The notes below the pieces were generated by a model. The model was not told the DNA's origin. It saw only the letters and a program-made list of their open reading frames with translations, and did not search any database. From Apostichopus californicus (lineage: Eukaryota; Echinodermata; Holothuroidea; Aspidochirotida; Stichopodidae), in assembly GCA_020650975.1 (NCBI GenBank), contig JAIPMN010020423.1, positions 1,483-37,809 on the forward strand: 36,327 nucleotides of DNA. Direction: 5' to 3'. Position numbers and translations under genes: made by a program. Position 1 is the first letter of the stretch; every line of letters starts with the position of its first letter. This document shows, piece by piece, positions 11,516-21,648 of this stretch.

Positions 11516-13584
11516 CTGATGAAAAACAAAAAACAAGAGTTATTCTTATTTTCTTCCAAACATTCCTTTACCTTCCAAAAAGAAGATTTTTTTTATCTAG
11601 GTGTTTAATGAAACAAATGAATATATACACAAGAATGACTGATCAAGGCAAAATATTGAAACTGATCAGACAAATCATGCATGTTATTACTCAGTGATTC
11701 CCGGTCAGTCGGCTGCTGGCCTATGGTTGGAAATAAAGAACGGGTATCCGATCAGATCTCAACTTTCACAATTTTCAATTTCAATTTCAATTTTCAATTT
11801 TCACAATTATATTCACTAATCCTTCAGATTATGAATATATAACTAAACTGTCATTCTCTGCATTGTTTTCACAACTTCATGTCCATCTCTTACCCAAACC
11901 CTACAAATGTTTAATCAAAAATGACAAAAAGGACACGATTTACAAAATGAACCAACCATTAATACTACACATGACGAGAAAACATTATTAGGATTGAATA
12001 AATATGTAGCACGAAAGAGCATGTACACAATCTTGCATGGTACAGTATGTACGTTCATATAGTGCTACAAAAAATCTTGCAATCAACTCACAGATGAAAA
12101 CTTTATGAATTAAACAAACTTAACTTACGGTGGTCTCATTAGCTATTTCTAAATTACTTTCACTGCTCTTTCCAGTCAAGATGCGAGACTCAACAAATCA
12201 AACACTATAAGCTTTCAATTTCTGTAAAGACTTGTACTAACTCTGCCAATAACACAAAAACCGATAGGAAAGCTACATGCCAGTAATAACATGAACATCC
12301 ACCGAGTCTAACGTACACAGCACTATGTGTATTTAAAAATCAATGGTTTATCCCATTTTCCAATCATCGTGAAACCTGTGAATTGGTTGACAAAACACAA
12401 TTTTAACAATGGACATTGATCTTCCTTCTTACTATCCATTCATGACAGTAAATATGTATTTACTGTGTGCATACAGTGGTGGTAATATATACACTTGTGC
12501 TTGAATTTGTCAAATTTAACTAATCACAATGGAATATTGATTTTATTGATGTTTATTTCACGTTTCACTGTTTTGTTCATCCAAACCCTGGTTGGTTTTA
12601 CCTTGACCTTTGACCTATCAACAAGAAGAACATTGCATACAATTTTTACTGCAAAATATAAGTCAACGAAATAGGACACAGGAATTGATCACTTTGGAAA
12701 TACTTTATATTGAGCATCAACAATTTTTGCTTTGCAGAGTTCATCAATATTCTGAAATTTTCAAACAAAATTTCACTGATATGTAACTTTAATTTACGTT
12801 AATGTTGAAGAGAGAAGAGGGAGAGGTTGGGATCACTGCACAAACAAAACAGTCTAATCTGCTAGAATGTGCTAGATTATGACTTCATATTTCAAAAACT
12901 GATGATATGTTAATCAGCACTCAACAACCATACAAACATGATATCTGTTTTACCAATTGCAAAAATGTATATATTCAAAGTTTTATGATATCAGTTTGTT
13001 TTGCATTTCTATAATGAGCTATTTTCAATCTTTTGGTATTTTTTTAAGTTAGTCCAGGCTAATTGAAAATAAATCCTATTCACTGGGCAACTAGTGTACG
13101 ATCGGTTTGGTTAGTTCACCGTGCATGAAATGGTCACCAAATTAATCTAATCAAAATAATCGGCATCCTTGAACTTGGCCAGGTTGTAATTCACAGTGGA
13201 GGATTAATGATCGGCACAGAATTCTGTTTAAGAGCAGGCACAGTAGAACGTGGTGCTAAGGTTGGGAGGAGACAGGTAAGCGAGGAGCGAAGTAAATTGC
13301 AAATTCTCTATATCAAGCAAACTCATTACTGCACTAGCCACAAAAAAAGCTTGCTAACTTCTCCTTTTGTTTGGGGGTTAATAGTATCCTCTTCTTGGGA
13401 AATTAAAATTATTTTGGGCAAAATTGCTAACGGTTGAGTTTTAGCTGATAATTTACACACCATATATGTTGAAAGTAAAATGTGAAGGTCAAAATGTCCA
13501 ACGAACTTGCTCAGATTTCAAGATAGTGTAGATAATTTAAAACAAAGCCATCAAATTCATTCATGAGTTCATCATGTTACTCAC
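11516..13584 (-). other. Intron H-I (2.07 kb)
   Basis: AT-rich intron with a short (CAATTT)-type tract at 11768-11800. Nothing else is recognisable; the open frame at 13207-13437 has no splice or homology support. Confidence 0.8.
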
Positions 13585-13743
13585 AGCATGTTCCGTTGCT
13601 TGAGAGTCGGTGTCTTTGTTCCAGTGCTCTGAGAATAATTTCAACTGTACGTTGTCAAGCCAACTAGACGCTGCCTGCAGTGCATCCTGGTAGCAACTCT
13701 GGAAGTCATATGACTGCTCGAGTCTGGACTGTTGATCCGAAAC
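13585..13743 (-). CDS. Exon H: end of helix C and helix A of the next spectrin repeat
   Basis: This exon has 53 codons, phase 0 at both ends. The acceptor is CTCTCTCCATTGTTAG before GTT TCG GAT; the donor is GCT|GTGAGT. The peptide VSDQQSRLEQSYDFQSCYQD completes the helix begun in exon G and runs straight into helix A, ALQAASSWLDNVQLKLF. The A-B loop (EHWNKDTDSQATEHA) leads to exon I. The helix-A Trp here starts the regular part of the rod: the next four marks follow at 105, 105, 102 and 105 residues. Confidence 0.88.
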
Positions 13744-14137
13744 CTAACAATGGAGAGAGTAAAACAAAACAATCATGGTTTTCTTGTCTGAGTCAATCAC
13801 ATGATCACACGCAATTTGATGCATAGAAGAAAACAGCATTTTGCACCAATTTCTGCCAACCAACAGAAACGACCTAAAAGAGCAGCCCAAGTTACAAATC
13901 TCTGACCACACAGTATGAGGTTCACAAACTTTGTACTTACCTGAATTTTAGCTTGTTAGAAATTAGGTATAGGATTGTGACCACTGTTTACCATAATTTA
14001 CAGTGACATTTGAACTTTACCATAAAATATAGAAATTAAATCATTACTGAAGCATCTTCTGTACGAGATTTATCATCCCTATTTTCTTCTTTAATTTAGC
14101 CGTGATTATTTTTCAGTAGTATACTACTAATTAAGAA

Positions 14138-14240
14138 CCTGTGACCTGCACCTGTGACCTGCACCTGTGACCTGTACCTGTGACCTATACCCATACCTGT
14201 GACCTGCACCTGTGACCTGCACATGTGACCTGTACCCTGT
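14138..14240. repeat. 13-bp minisatellite (TGACCTGCACCTG)n
   Basis: TGACCT occurs at 14142, 14155, 14168, 14181, 14200, 14213 and 14226, mostly at exact 13-bp steps with one 19-bp step. Each full unit also contains CACCTG or a variant (CACATG, TACCTG). TGACCT is the complement of AGGTCA, the nuclear-receptor half-site; any function is unproven. Confidence 0.9.
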
Positions 14241-15859
14241 ACTGAGAACCTTTTAATGGAGGAGCATTCCTCATTCTATGTATGTTGAATGAGGTGGTTG
14301 ATTTATTTGTACAGATCTTGACCAATATCTGCCTCAAATGACCCTTTGCCTTTCACCAAAACTAAATGCAATTAGAACTTCTTAGCAAAAAATGAGCCTC
14401 TTGGCTGTATTTCTAAGTTAGATTTACCAAAATGGACTAAACACTCATGGGTTTTTGGGAACTTGGCAAAAGCCGTTCTTTTACAGTTTTAACATGACAA
14501 AATACATGAGTGTTGTTGTATAAACCTTACCAAACTGGTTCAAACTACCAATGGATGTAAACATTGCTTACCTTTTCATAACCCACCATAATATGATATA
14601 GGGCATGCCTATACACATATGAGAATGTCAAATTTATAAATATATATATTGATTTGGATGACTACACTTAACCTGCATAAGTTCAATTTAGGCCTAATAC
14701 TCATTTGGGTAGGACTGGGTGAGTATGTAGGGGAAAGGTGGAGTAATGTTAATAAAATTAATGAAGGTGTTACTCCAAAACAAGCAACAGGCTCTTGTTA
14801 AGACAGTACGTTCAATAAATGGAATCATAAAACAAAACATAAAATGCAGAGTGGTAAACTTAATTTTTACATCATGAAAGGTTTGCTTGAAATTGTAACT
14901 GCAAAACACTATTTAATAGCACGCACTTCACACATTACCTGCATCAGAGCACATGACAATATATTATGAAATTGGAAACAGCAAAGTAGGGATTCAGGTT
15001 TTACAGGTTATTATTATCTCTGAGTTCTGGTCTCCCAGGTATCTTTTGCATTTACAATGCCTCAATGACTCATAAACAAACGAAGAAACAAATGTATGTA
15101 CGTGTTCGTTTCATATTAAGTGCGATAAACTTGGCAGCTATGTTGCCATGGAAACTCTTTCCCTCATTTGAAAGTGGTGATATTCTTCACTTCACATACT
15201 GCTACAAAGGCCACCTGATGAGAAGTATTGTATAGGTTTACACTAGAATGATAATTGGGTATAAAATTGTCATTTGAACCAAAGCACCGGCCAAAATGAA
15301 AATATGAAAGTGACCGTAAAAATAACTTGAAGGAATTGGCTCTTGTCCAATAGTTTAAAGGTACAGTGCAGAAACTCTCTCTTTTTTTTAAAAATAGTTC
15401 TTATTGCATTGTTCATATTCAGTCAGTTCTGTGTGTTGCAAAGTAAATGTAGTATATTAAACAAAAATATCAATAATAAGGTCCAATGATATCTTTCAGC
15501 ATGTTTCACATTTCTAGAAACAACAATTAGTCACACATCTTGAATAAAAGATTACTAATATTCGAAAGTAGTGATTTTAAAGGAGTGCAGCTCCTTTAAA
15601 GTGTGACAAGTTTGAAGTATTAATATCGGACACCAAGCTGACACAAAGATGTCAGACCCTGAAGCATTCAAGGTGTTTTGATGCTGATATATTGCTACCA
15701 TACAAGGAGTAACAGTAATACATAACACTGGCTGGCACTAATAAAATGTAGCATATGGTGTGTATACATCAGTAAAAAGAGATGAAGTAGAGGAAGGGAT
15801 TGAAACATGTTACAAAGATGAAAGAGAGTTGAGGAAATCTTTAGAAACGTGTGTATATC

Positions 15860-16145
15860 CAGGCACGTAGCCAGGGGGGGGGGGGGCAAAGGGCGATCGC
15901 CCCCCCTTGAGCATAATTTTTTGTATGTTTTTATGATATCGCTAGTAATTTCAAAAGAGAAAATGGTAAGATGCAACTAACAAGGCCTGGGAAATGCCAT
16001 TTCCAGCGATCTGGGTGTCATTTTCAGCCAAAATTTTCTTGTACGATTCGTGCCAGCTTAGATAGTTTGCAATGCCGTATCTACGGCTCTGATAGTTTGC
16101 CTGCAGTTTCGCCCCTCCCTTGGCAAATTCCTTGCTACGCGCCTG
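15860..16145. mobile_element. hAT-type MITE, 286 bp, intact 8-bp TSD
   Basis: The 8-bp target duplication TGTATATC flanks the element at 15852-15859 and 16146-16153. The terminal inverted repeats are CAGGCACGTAGCCAGG and, at the right end reverse-complemented, CAGGCGCGTAGCAAGG (14 of 16 matching). An 8-bp TSD and CAGG termini are hallmarks of the hAT superfamily. A G-run/C-run palindrome (GGGCGATCGCCC) lies just inside the left end. It has no transposase, so it is a non-autonomous element. Confidence 0.88.
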
Positions 16146-17156
16146 TGTATATCACAATCTATGTGCTAGTTGTGGAAATATGGTTCAAAAGATCTGGTCT
16201 TCGATACTCACAAACAAACTGGAATATAAACCACTATAGTGATCAACTATGCATCACAGGTATATACATGCAGTATATATGAAAGACTTCTGTTTTTTTG
16301 TTGTTTTTTTTACCACGCTTGGTATCTTTATTGGTAACATTCTTGTGCCATATCGAATATATTTGGATACAATAAGGTCAAAAACCTTTTACAAGTAATG
16401 ATAAGTGTACAAAAACAATGATGCATTGTAATTAACTGAACGGTATAGTGCAATTACTAAATGAGTCTTTTAACTGCTCGTAAGAAATAAAAGCTTTGCC
16501 TCTTTGCTTGAGTTCTTTCTCAAGTTTAAATAGCAAACACGGAAATGAGATGTAGGGATTTTTTACATAAGTTAAAATTTGCTATGAAAAACTTCTGTTA
16601 ACCAGACGTGATAACAGGTATATGTCAAAGAAGCTTTCTGACTGGTTGACAATCAGATGTGTGTTAAGTTGCCACCTGAATGGTGGTCAACGTTTTGTGG
16701 CCAAGATGTGCTAGTTATGAGTGGTAAAACTTAAATGTTACTGTAGCTTGAAAATATGTCACACTACTATGTGTGAATTAGGGAATGTGCAGGAAGTTTG
16801 CCCAGAAGAGTCCGTCAGAGATTCCTCAAAGGAATTCTCAGTGATGGGTCTCTTTCAAAATTTGTATTTCTAAATGAGAACAACTACAGTGCAAAACTGC
16901 ACAAAAAATCAGTGCAAGGGTTATCAATTTGATTGATGTGAGGTTAGAGTGATTGTTAATGAGAATTTTATAATTCCTTTTCAATATTTCGTTAGATGTG
17001 TTCACAACCCTAAGAATGCGGATTGACGGGTGGAGGAAAGCAATGTTGCAAAACTGAGGCTGTAAATCGCCTCATCAGAAAGATGCCATTCATCATTATT
17101 CAATGTTCAATACTTGCTAATACGGAGGATCGAAAAATCATGATATTAATCCGAAC

Positions 17157-17294
17157 CTGATCTTGTAACTTTTCCCAGCAGTTATTCAATGCATTTAGAG
17201 ATGACTGGACATCACTTTCAGGGACGTCTTCGTGGTCACCAGGCATGTCAAAAGTCAAAGGTCGATGAGAAGGCAATTGCTTTGGTGTCGAATG
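17157..17294 (-). CDS. Exon G: Pro-rich acidic linker plus helix-C start
   Basis: This exon has 46 codons, phase 0 at both ends. The acceptor is strong (TTTTTTTATGTTCTCGCAG). The donor CAG|GTTCGG is poor, so this exon end is the least certain of the set. The peptide opens with a flexible linker, HSTPKQLPSHRPLTFDMPGD, then HEDVPESDVQ, then a helix with SSLNALNNCWEKLQDQ. This helix repeats the Trp pattern already seen at the end of exon F and continues into exon H (VSDQQSRLEQ). A 138-nt phase-0 exon like this could be a cassette exon, but skipping it would break the exon H helix. Confidence 0.78.
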
Positions 17295-17999
17295 CTGCGA
17301 GAACATAAAAAAAGGCTGCAAGTTAACCAATCGTGAAACTTGTATTATGAGATCATATCAGCATAGAATTATGCAGTTATTAAATAATAAATTCAATTAT
17401 AGCATATGCCAATTTGTATTGTGGTCAGCCAAATCATATTTTTTACCTACTTTGAAGGTCTATTCCATGATCTTCTTATTCCTACTCCTAGAAATGGTAT
17501 TACTTATACACCTATATTAACCGCTACTAATCTGCTCCAAAGGGAGAAATGTTGATTTACTTACATCTGACCGCCCATATGTGAATTATTACTTTAGGCT
17601 TATGTTGATAATGGTACATTCTGCAAGATACACAATCCAAACCTTTTACATAATGAGCTCCAACTATGTATGGGTTCTTGGTTGGGTTTGTTCTCTCTCA
17701 AATGCAGATGCAAAGTCTTGATCACTTTGTTCTTCATTTCTATCTTGAACTGTATTCATACCAGCTAACTCTAACTCTAACGGCATTTTTAATCATGTCG
17801 TTCATAGATTTATGTATCTTCTCACAATGGGATCTCCGAGTCCTACAAGCAAACTCATTAATCTACACCGTTACAAACAATGTAAAGCAGATTGAGGTCG
17901 AGGTGTAGATATTTCCCCTGGTCAGAATGTGACAATCACAAGTATTTTTATACTTTAGAACGATTCAAAATCTCCAGGGTTTAGGGACCAAACGCCTTT

Positions 18000-18400
18000 T
18001 TGTTTTTTGAAGCTTCCAGGTTTGGTAGGTTCGGAGGTTTGGCTGATCTGCTATGTTCCAGAAATACTAAAGAAACTTTATTCTTATATCTAAATGTATT
18101 GAAACATTTTGTCCCTCCACTGTTTATCTCCTACCTCTCCTCTTCCCCTGCTGGTTTTTTTTTTTCTTCTCTCCATCCCTTGTCTACTAATCCCCTTACA
18201 TCTATCTCTTTGTGTTCACCATGCTCATTAACCTGTCTGTATTCTGTGCGTGTTTTTGTACCTATTGTTACTGTTACTTGTCATTTAGCCTTTGAAGAAG
18301 ATCCTGCTAGGATCGAAACGTCAGGCCAACATACTTTTACACATTCTCTTACGCAGGCTCTCTAGTGGATAACCAGTTTGCTAACAGTTTTATTTTATTT
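18000..18400 (+). mobile_element. Possible Penelope-like element remnant
   Basis: The sequence TTTGAAGAAGATCCTGCTAG, then GATCGAAACGTCAGGCC, and the downstream CTCTCTAGTGGATAACCAG resemble the conserved ends of Penelope-like retroelements, which are known to carry hammerhead motifs. No reverse transcriptase or GIY-YIG coding survives. The left boundary is a guess; the open frame across it is not a gene. It lies next to the exon F donor in antisense orientation to the host gene. Confidence 0.45.
18287..18327 (+). ncRNA. Decayed hammerhead ribozyme-like motif
   Basis: The layout fits a minimal type I hammerhead: stem I GCCT (18288-18291) with AGGC (18323-18326); core TTGAAGA; stem II GATCC/GGATC around a TGCTA loop; GAAA (18315-18318); a self-complementary ACGT in place of stem III; and C at the cleavage position (18322). 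The core should be CTGANGA. Here C3 is T, and there is one extra A before stem II. Both changes should cripple catalysis, so this is a relic. Confidence 0.45.
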
Positions 18401-18422
18401 TGTATTGAAACAAGTAACTTAC

Positions 18423-18650
18423 TCTGGGTCTAATGTATTCCAAATTGGCATCTAACTTCCTCTTTCTGTCTGCCTCTTGACAGACCAAGTCTTCCCACTT
18501 TGCTCTCAGTGCCGCTAATTCAGGATCTTCTTCTTCCTCTCCATCTGGAGATGTAACGGTCGCCTCTGACTCTGACTGTCTTTTATTGGATCCACTCTTT
18601 TGTACGGATCTGACAGTCTCTTGGTGAGCTGAGAGCTCTTCTTCAAGTTT
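18423..18650 (-). CDS. Exon F: helix B, acidic insert, then a helix-C-like segment
   Basis: This exon has 76 codons, phase 0 at both ends, with no internal ATG. The acceptor ends GTGAAATAG before AAA CTT GAA; the donor is AGA|GTAAGT. It starts KLEEELSAHQETVRSVQKSG, a typical helix B continuing from exon E. A 26-residue low-complexity insert (SNKRQSESEATVTSPDGEEE and following acids) comes next, then ELAALRAKWEDLVCQEADR, which has the Trp/Leu pattern of helix C. The insert is unusual for a spectrin repeat and would form a charged, possibly phosphorylated loop. A Penelope-like remnant ends within about 30 nt of the donor. Confidence 0.87.
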
Positions 18651-21261
18651 CTATTTCACATGAAAAAAAACCCAAATACATAAATATATTCCAAGAAGAA
18701 TACAAAAATACCTAGCAATTGGAACTTGGCTCGAAGGATCAAAATTCATGAATATTACATATATATGCATTTCCGGATACAAAATTCTGCAAACTGAATA
18801 TTTCATAAGTCCTTCTGAGAGATTCAAATATGCTCAGCGAGCAACTCAAGAAGCTCTGGTACAATTATTCCTTTCTGGCTTCTTCTTTTTTTAAACAAAT
18901 GGAAGATAACTCTTTCAAGTGAGTCAGTCCGACCACCCTCAGCTCAGGAGATTAAACTATTGTCCCACATTTCAAAACAATTCCAGGTCAAGTGATTACA
19001 GGGAATTTCAAAGTGAAGTGCAAAACAAAGCCTCCAAAGTATAATTATCAACGAGGTACTGCCTATAACTGACATTTAATGACATGCATCTTCTTCATTC
19101 CTACATTTGTTACTTTCAAATTCAAAGACATCAACTAATGGATGCTGGTTGTACATAAGGTCAATTCCGGAGAAATTTGAATTTGATTAAAAATAACAGA
19201 ATAACTACGTTTCAATTTCTCAATTTTGATGATGAAGAACAGAAACTTCAAACCGTCCTCATTAGATGATTTTTCAAAAAGAAACGTCCGCTGGATTATT
19301 GGAAAAGCAGGATGTCCGTTACAATCAAATAACCCTTAAACTAGGCCTCCCCCTCCAGCCCCCAACATACCAACCCCCCCCAACATACACAATAGTTAAT
19401 AAAAAATCCAATACGAAATGAAATGCACACTCACAGAATATGATGGAAAATTGCATGTACCCAATTGTAAAGTAAGGAGAAATGTCCTTTCCGAAAGTAT
19501 TTATTTACTACTAGGTTCATCTAATATGCCAACTGTCAAATTACACTGTCATATGACCAAGCACACCACATGAAACATGAATATATGTATCATCCTGTTT
19601 GAATTGCTATAAAAGAAATCATGAGTACTTCCACGATTCTTGAGGCCCTACAGCTGGTTTACGGAAAACTAGCTCAGTTGCCAGTGACTAACCAAGCAAA
19701 TAAAGAATCTAATTGATATCCAAACACAGTTTACCATCTTGATGTTTCGATGGAATTCTTTTGTCGATGAGTAAATATATTTGATTGCTAAAACAACAAA
19801 ATCAAAATCAGTCCACCACACACATACATCGTCTGTAGGAGTATAATACTATAGACTGGGCAGCTGTATACTAGTCATTGTTCAAACTTTAGAATAAATG
19901 AAGCTCTGCATGACACACGTACATACACGTAATGGTATAGTTTGGTTCACACACCGAGGGGTACCATCGGTATACGGTGTGTATTAAAGACGATTAACAT
20001 AATAATTATATGTGATGTGAGACGTTACTTGCAACCTCCATTTGGGTCGATTGTTAGATGATCTAATTATCATTCTTTCAGATTGTCATGATCCTTTCTC
20101 TGCAAAATTAATTTTTAACAAAATAATACTGTATGTTCTCCTTTGGTTAGTCTTTCAGACAAACTTCAGAGATAGTTTCTAGCTAATGAATGCATTTTCA
20201 GCTTTCAAATATTCCCCCACATATATAATTCCCAAACGACTTGAGTATTACTAAATACCACTTTTGACAGTGATTCTCATGCTACGGATTCCAATGCCTG
20301 CTATACAGCTGTACTCAGTCCTAAAGAAGGAGTTGAAAACAAATAAATCTTGAAACATTATAAGATTTGCTTTCCTTGAAGGAGCAGCTGCTTTACATTT
20401 GCGATGCTGAATTTAGTGCGAAAGCTGCGATATGTGCTAAATACACTCATTTTCAGACTACAGTGCATAATTTCATCAACCCTCTCAACCCTAGATGGAC
20501 CAAACTTGAGTTCCTAGACCAAACACTATCTAAATGAAAACATGCATGGAAAACCAAACATATCAACATTATGCTTCAAACTGTCTATATATCCTTCCGA
20601 TAAATCACAGCAATTGTTTCTGAAAGGTGCAGGTCTTAGTTGCATCATTTCTGGCGTTAATCGATTGTGAAGACATCCATGGAGTGTTCCTCTCGGCATC
20701 GGAAGAAAAACCAAATCAATATCTATTCGGAGAGACAGTCGACACACATCAGTCTTAAGCTGAACGAAACACTCGCATCTCTGCGTCGTCGTACTAATGC
20801 ATACAATTTACAAGCATTCTTATCATCAACCTTTTATGTACAAAAGGTAGGGAAGAATTAAAAGTCAGGATTACAAAAAAAAAAATTTGTCTCTTTTTGG
20901 GGGTGACTAGATACTTATAAACCAAGAGAAATGAGAATAAAAACACACTAAATATGGGCCAATGAAAGTACTTGAATTACTTCCTTATGAAATCATAACA
21001 CAAGTTATAGTTTATAAATTTCTAACGAAAGGTGGCTGTCAGATTAAACTAGTTCCATTGTTACATCACTATACCGTAGAAAGAGGCCATTCGTTGAACT
21101 TGACAGATTATTGAAAGATATTTGCTTCATTCCTTAAGTTCCTTGTATATCAAATCAAAGCCTGAGTCACTCCAAGATTAATGTATGTCGTCCAGTTACA
21201 GAGTTGTTAACAATTGACAATTCATAATCATGGACGTTAAATATGAATCTAAGAGACTGAC

Positions 21262-21312
21262 TTCGGTCAGCTTGCGGTTTAGATAAGCCAATGAGGCTTC
21301 TTCCCCGAGTTC
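21262..21312 (-). CDS. Possible 51-nt cassette micro-exon (uncertain)
   Basis: Between an AGCAG acceptor and a weak GTCAGT donor lie 17 open codons reading ELGEEASLAYLNRKLTE, phase 0 at both ends like every other exon, and with higher GC than the surroundings. The peptide is helical and would insert between exons E and F inside helix B. Against it: the acceptor has only a short pyrimidine tract, the donor is poor, and E joins F well without it. It could be an alternative exon, an exon relic or chance. Confidence 0.25.
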
Positions 21313-21632
21313 CTGCTTACAGGAGGATCTAAAATACATACATACATACATAAATAAATATAAATGATAAAATGGCCATATCCAATATTGCTATGAGTGA
21401 TTAAATAATTCTTTAACCTACAAACATGGAACCATAGATAAAGATGCTAGTTTCAACAAAACAATTTGGATAGGGGAATGGGATGTGAAAGGGGGTGGGG
21501 GAGGCACACAGGGAGCGAAAGTCACGCAATAGTCATTTCCTTGGACTTGTGACTATGAAACTCTGTGTTGTTCTCAAGAAATACATTAAGCTCTTTAAAC
21601 CTCCACCTTCCCATTTCCTCTTCCAACGCTAC

Positions 21633-21648
21633 NNNNNNNNNNNNNNNN
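21633..21648. other. Assembly gap (16 N)
   Basis: Sixteen undetermined bases followed directly by an 18-base C-run. The gap probably marks a homopolymer that could not be sequenced through; its true length is unknown. Confidence 0.95.

Larger units (their letters stand above)
13744..17156 (-). other. Intron G-H (3.4 kb)
   Basis: This intron contains the 13-bp minisatellite (14138-14240) and a complete small hAT MITE (15860-16145). The remainder is AT-rich with no coding signal. Confidence 0.8.
17295..18422 (-). other. Intron F-G (1.13 kb)
   Basis: The 5' third of this intron is a Penelope-like remnant (about 18000-18400). The rest is AT-rich with no gene. Confidence 0.8.

Noticed and set aside
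18000-18365. 121-codon plus-strand open frame
   Set aside because: It is a chance frame across a Penelope-like remnant, with no domain and no support for expression.
19950-19981. Short CACACCG/CGGTGTG hairpin
   Set aside because: Seven-bp arms in an intron are expected by chance, with no other supporting feature.
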